From an uncultured Butyricicoccus sp. (GTDB lineage Bacteria > Bacillota > Clostridia > Oscillospirales > Butyricicoccaceae): a DNA stretch of 30,517 bases. The notes beneath the pieces are model-generated. The model saw nothing but the letters and a program-made list of their open reading frames with translations. It searched no databases and was not told the DNA's origin. The stretch covers positions 1 through 30,517 of the forward strand of contig URFQ01000023.1 of assembly GCA_900547195.1 (NCBI GenBank), given 5' to 3'. A program made the position numbers and the translations under genes. Shown here piece by piece: positions 30,069 through 30,517 of this stretch (position 1 is its first letter; each line of letters begins with the position of its first letter).

Positions 30069-30517
30069 ATGTCACACAATCATGCGATGCGGCGCATCGT
30101 CGTCAAGGTCGGTACATCCAGCCTGACCTATCCCAACGGAAAACTCAACATCGGCTGCATTGAAAAGCTGGCGCGCGTCATTTCCGACCTGCAAAATCGG
30201 GGCTACCAGATGGTTCTGGTTTCCTCCGGCGCAGTCGGCGTGGGCGCGGCCAAGCTCGGCTGGCGCGAGCGACCGCGGGATATCCGCATGAAGCAGGCGG
30301 CGGCGGCAGTTGGCCAATGTGAGCTGATGCATATTTACGACAAAATGTTTCTGGAATACGGCGTCAAATCTGCGCAGATCCTGCTGACGCGCGAAAACAT
30401 CACCAACGAGGAGCAGCGCGCAAACATCCATTCCACGTTCGATATTTTACTGGACACCGACGTCGTGCCGATCGTCAACGAAAACGACACGGTGGCCACC
30501 GCCGAGCTGGAATGCAT
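30069..30517 (+). CDS. proB: Glutamate 5-kinase (3' end outside the window)
   Basis: This enzyme phosphorylates glutamate to glutamyl-5-phosphate, the first step of proline synthesis. The first 149 residues are visible. They show the amino-acid kinase start 'RRIVVKVGTSSLT' (8-20), 'MVLVSSGAVGVGAAKLG' (about 48-64), 'KQAAAAVGQCELM' and 'ILLTRENITNEEQRANIHSTF', ending in 'VPIVNENDTVAT', all ProB motifs. GGAG (30056-30059) lies nine bases before the ATG. The C-terminus, including any PUA domain, is not visible. Confidence 0.95.
   Translation, partial: MSHNHAMRRIVVKVGTSSLTYPNGKLNIGCIEKLARVISDLQNRGYQMVLVSSGAVGVGAAKLGWRERPRDIRMKQAAAAVGQCELMHIYDKMFLEYGVKSAQILLTRENITNEEQRANIHSTFDILLDTDVVPIVNENDTVATAELEC

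Overview
The window is chromosomal DNA from a low-to-mid GC, spore-forming member of the Clostridia. An Oscillospiraceae/Butyricicoccaceae-type gut anaerobe is my best guess. The reasons are a CIRCE-controlled chaperone gene, rubrerythrin instead of catalase, DUF1540, IreB/UPF0297, TIGR04076 and DUF3795 proteins, two Spo0A-type boxes, sporulation-type promoter candidates, and the Clostridia-style order zapA-U32-maf-mreC-mreD-mrdA / minD-mgsA. No rRNA, tRNA, CRISPR array, integrase or transposase was seen.

Layout. (1) 1-7.9 kb, housekeeping and stress genes: a 5'-truncated AI-2E-family permease; htpG behind a perfect CIRCE operator, followed by a lipid kinase gene; a DUF1540 mini-gene on the opposite strand; rubrerythrin behind a palindrome resembling a PerR box; a class I methyltransferase; two tandem TIGR04076 genes divergent from a Crp/Fnr regulator that has no ordinary start codon. 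(2) 8.0-10.2 kb, a probable sporulation-related patch: a protein with 26 cysteines, a 73-aa protein, a ferritin-like-sized helical protein and a 61-aa protein, with sigma-K-like, sigma-E-like and Spo0A-box sequences around them. (3) 10.2-14.6 kb, a secreted copper-amine-oxidase-stalk protein, then an accessory zone of decaying genes: a 169-bp fold-back element, a GyrI-like remnant, an intact CatA-like acetyltransferase, a TfoX-like pseudogene, two DUF3795 genes, a nitroreductase remnant and a membrane-protein remnant. (4) 14.7-16.6 kb, an overlapping IbrA/IbrB-type pair (PP-loop PAPS-reductase-like protein plus ParB-like protein), the most unusual system in the window. (5) 16.8-18.3 kb, a solitary LacI regulator and ireB. 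(6) 18.4-30.5 kb, core genes: hisS-aspS, minD-mgsA, the zapA-to-mrdA cell-division and elongation operon, and the start of proB.

How the genes work together. The zapA-U32-maf-mreC-mreD-mrdA run is one tightly packed minus-strand operon with an extended -10 promoter upstream of zapA. minD-mgsA has its own promoter. hisS-aspS is one unit behind a dispersed repeat that carries a -10-like box. The same repeat occurs 8.7 kb away, upstream of a DUF3795 gene. Several convergent gene pairs share long, perfect bidirectional terminator hairpins.
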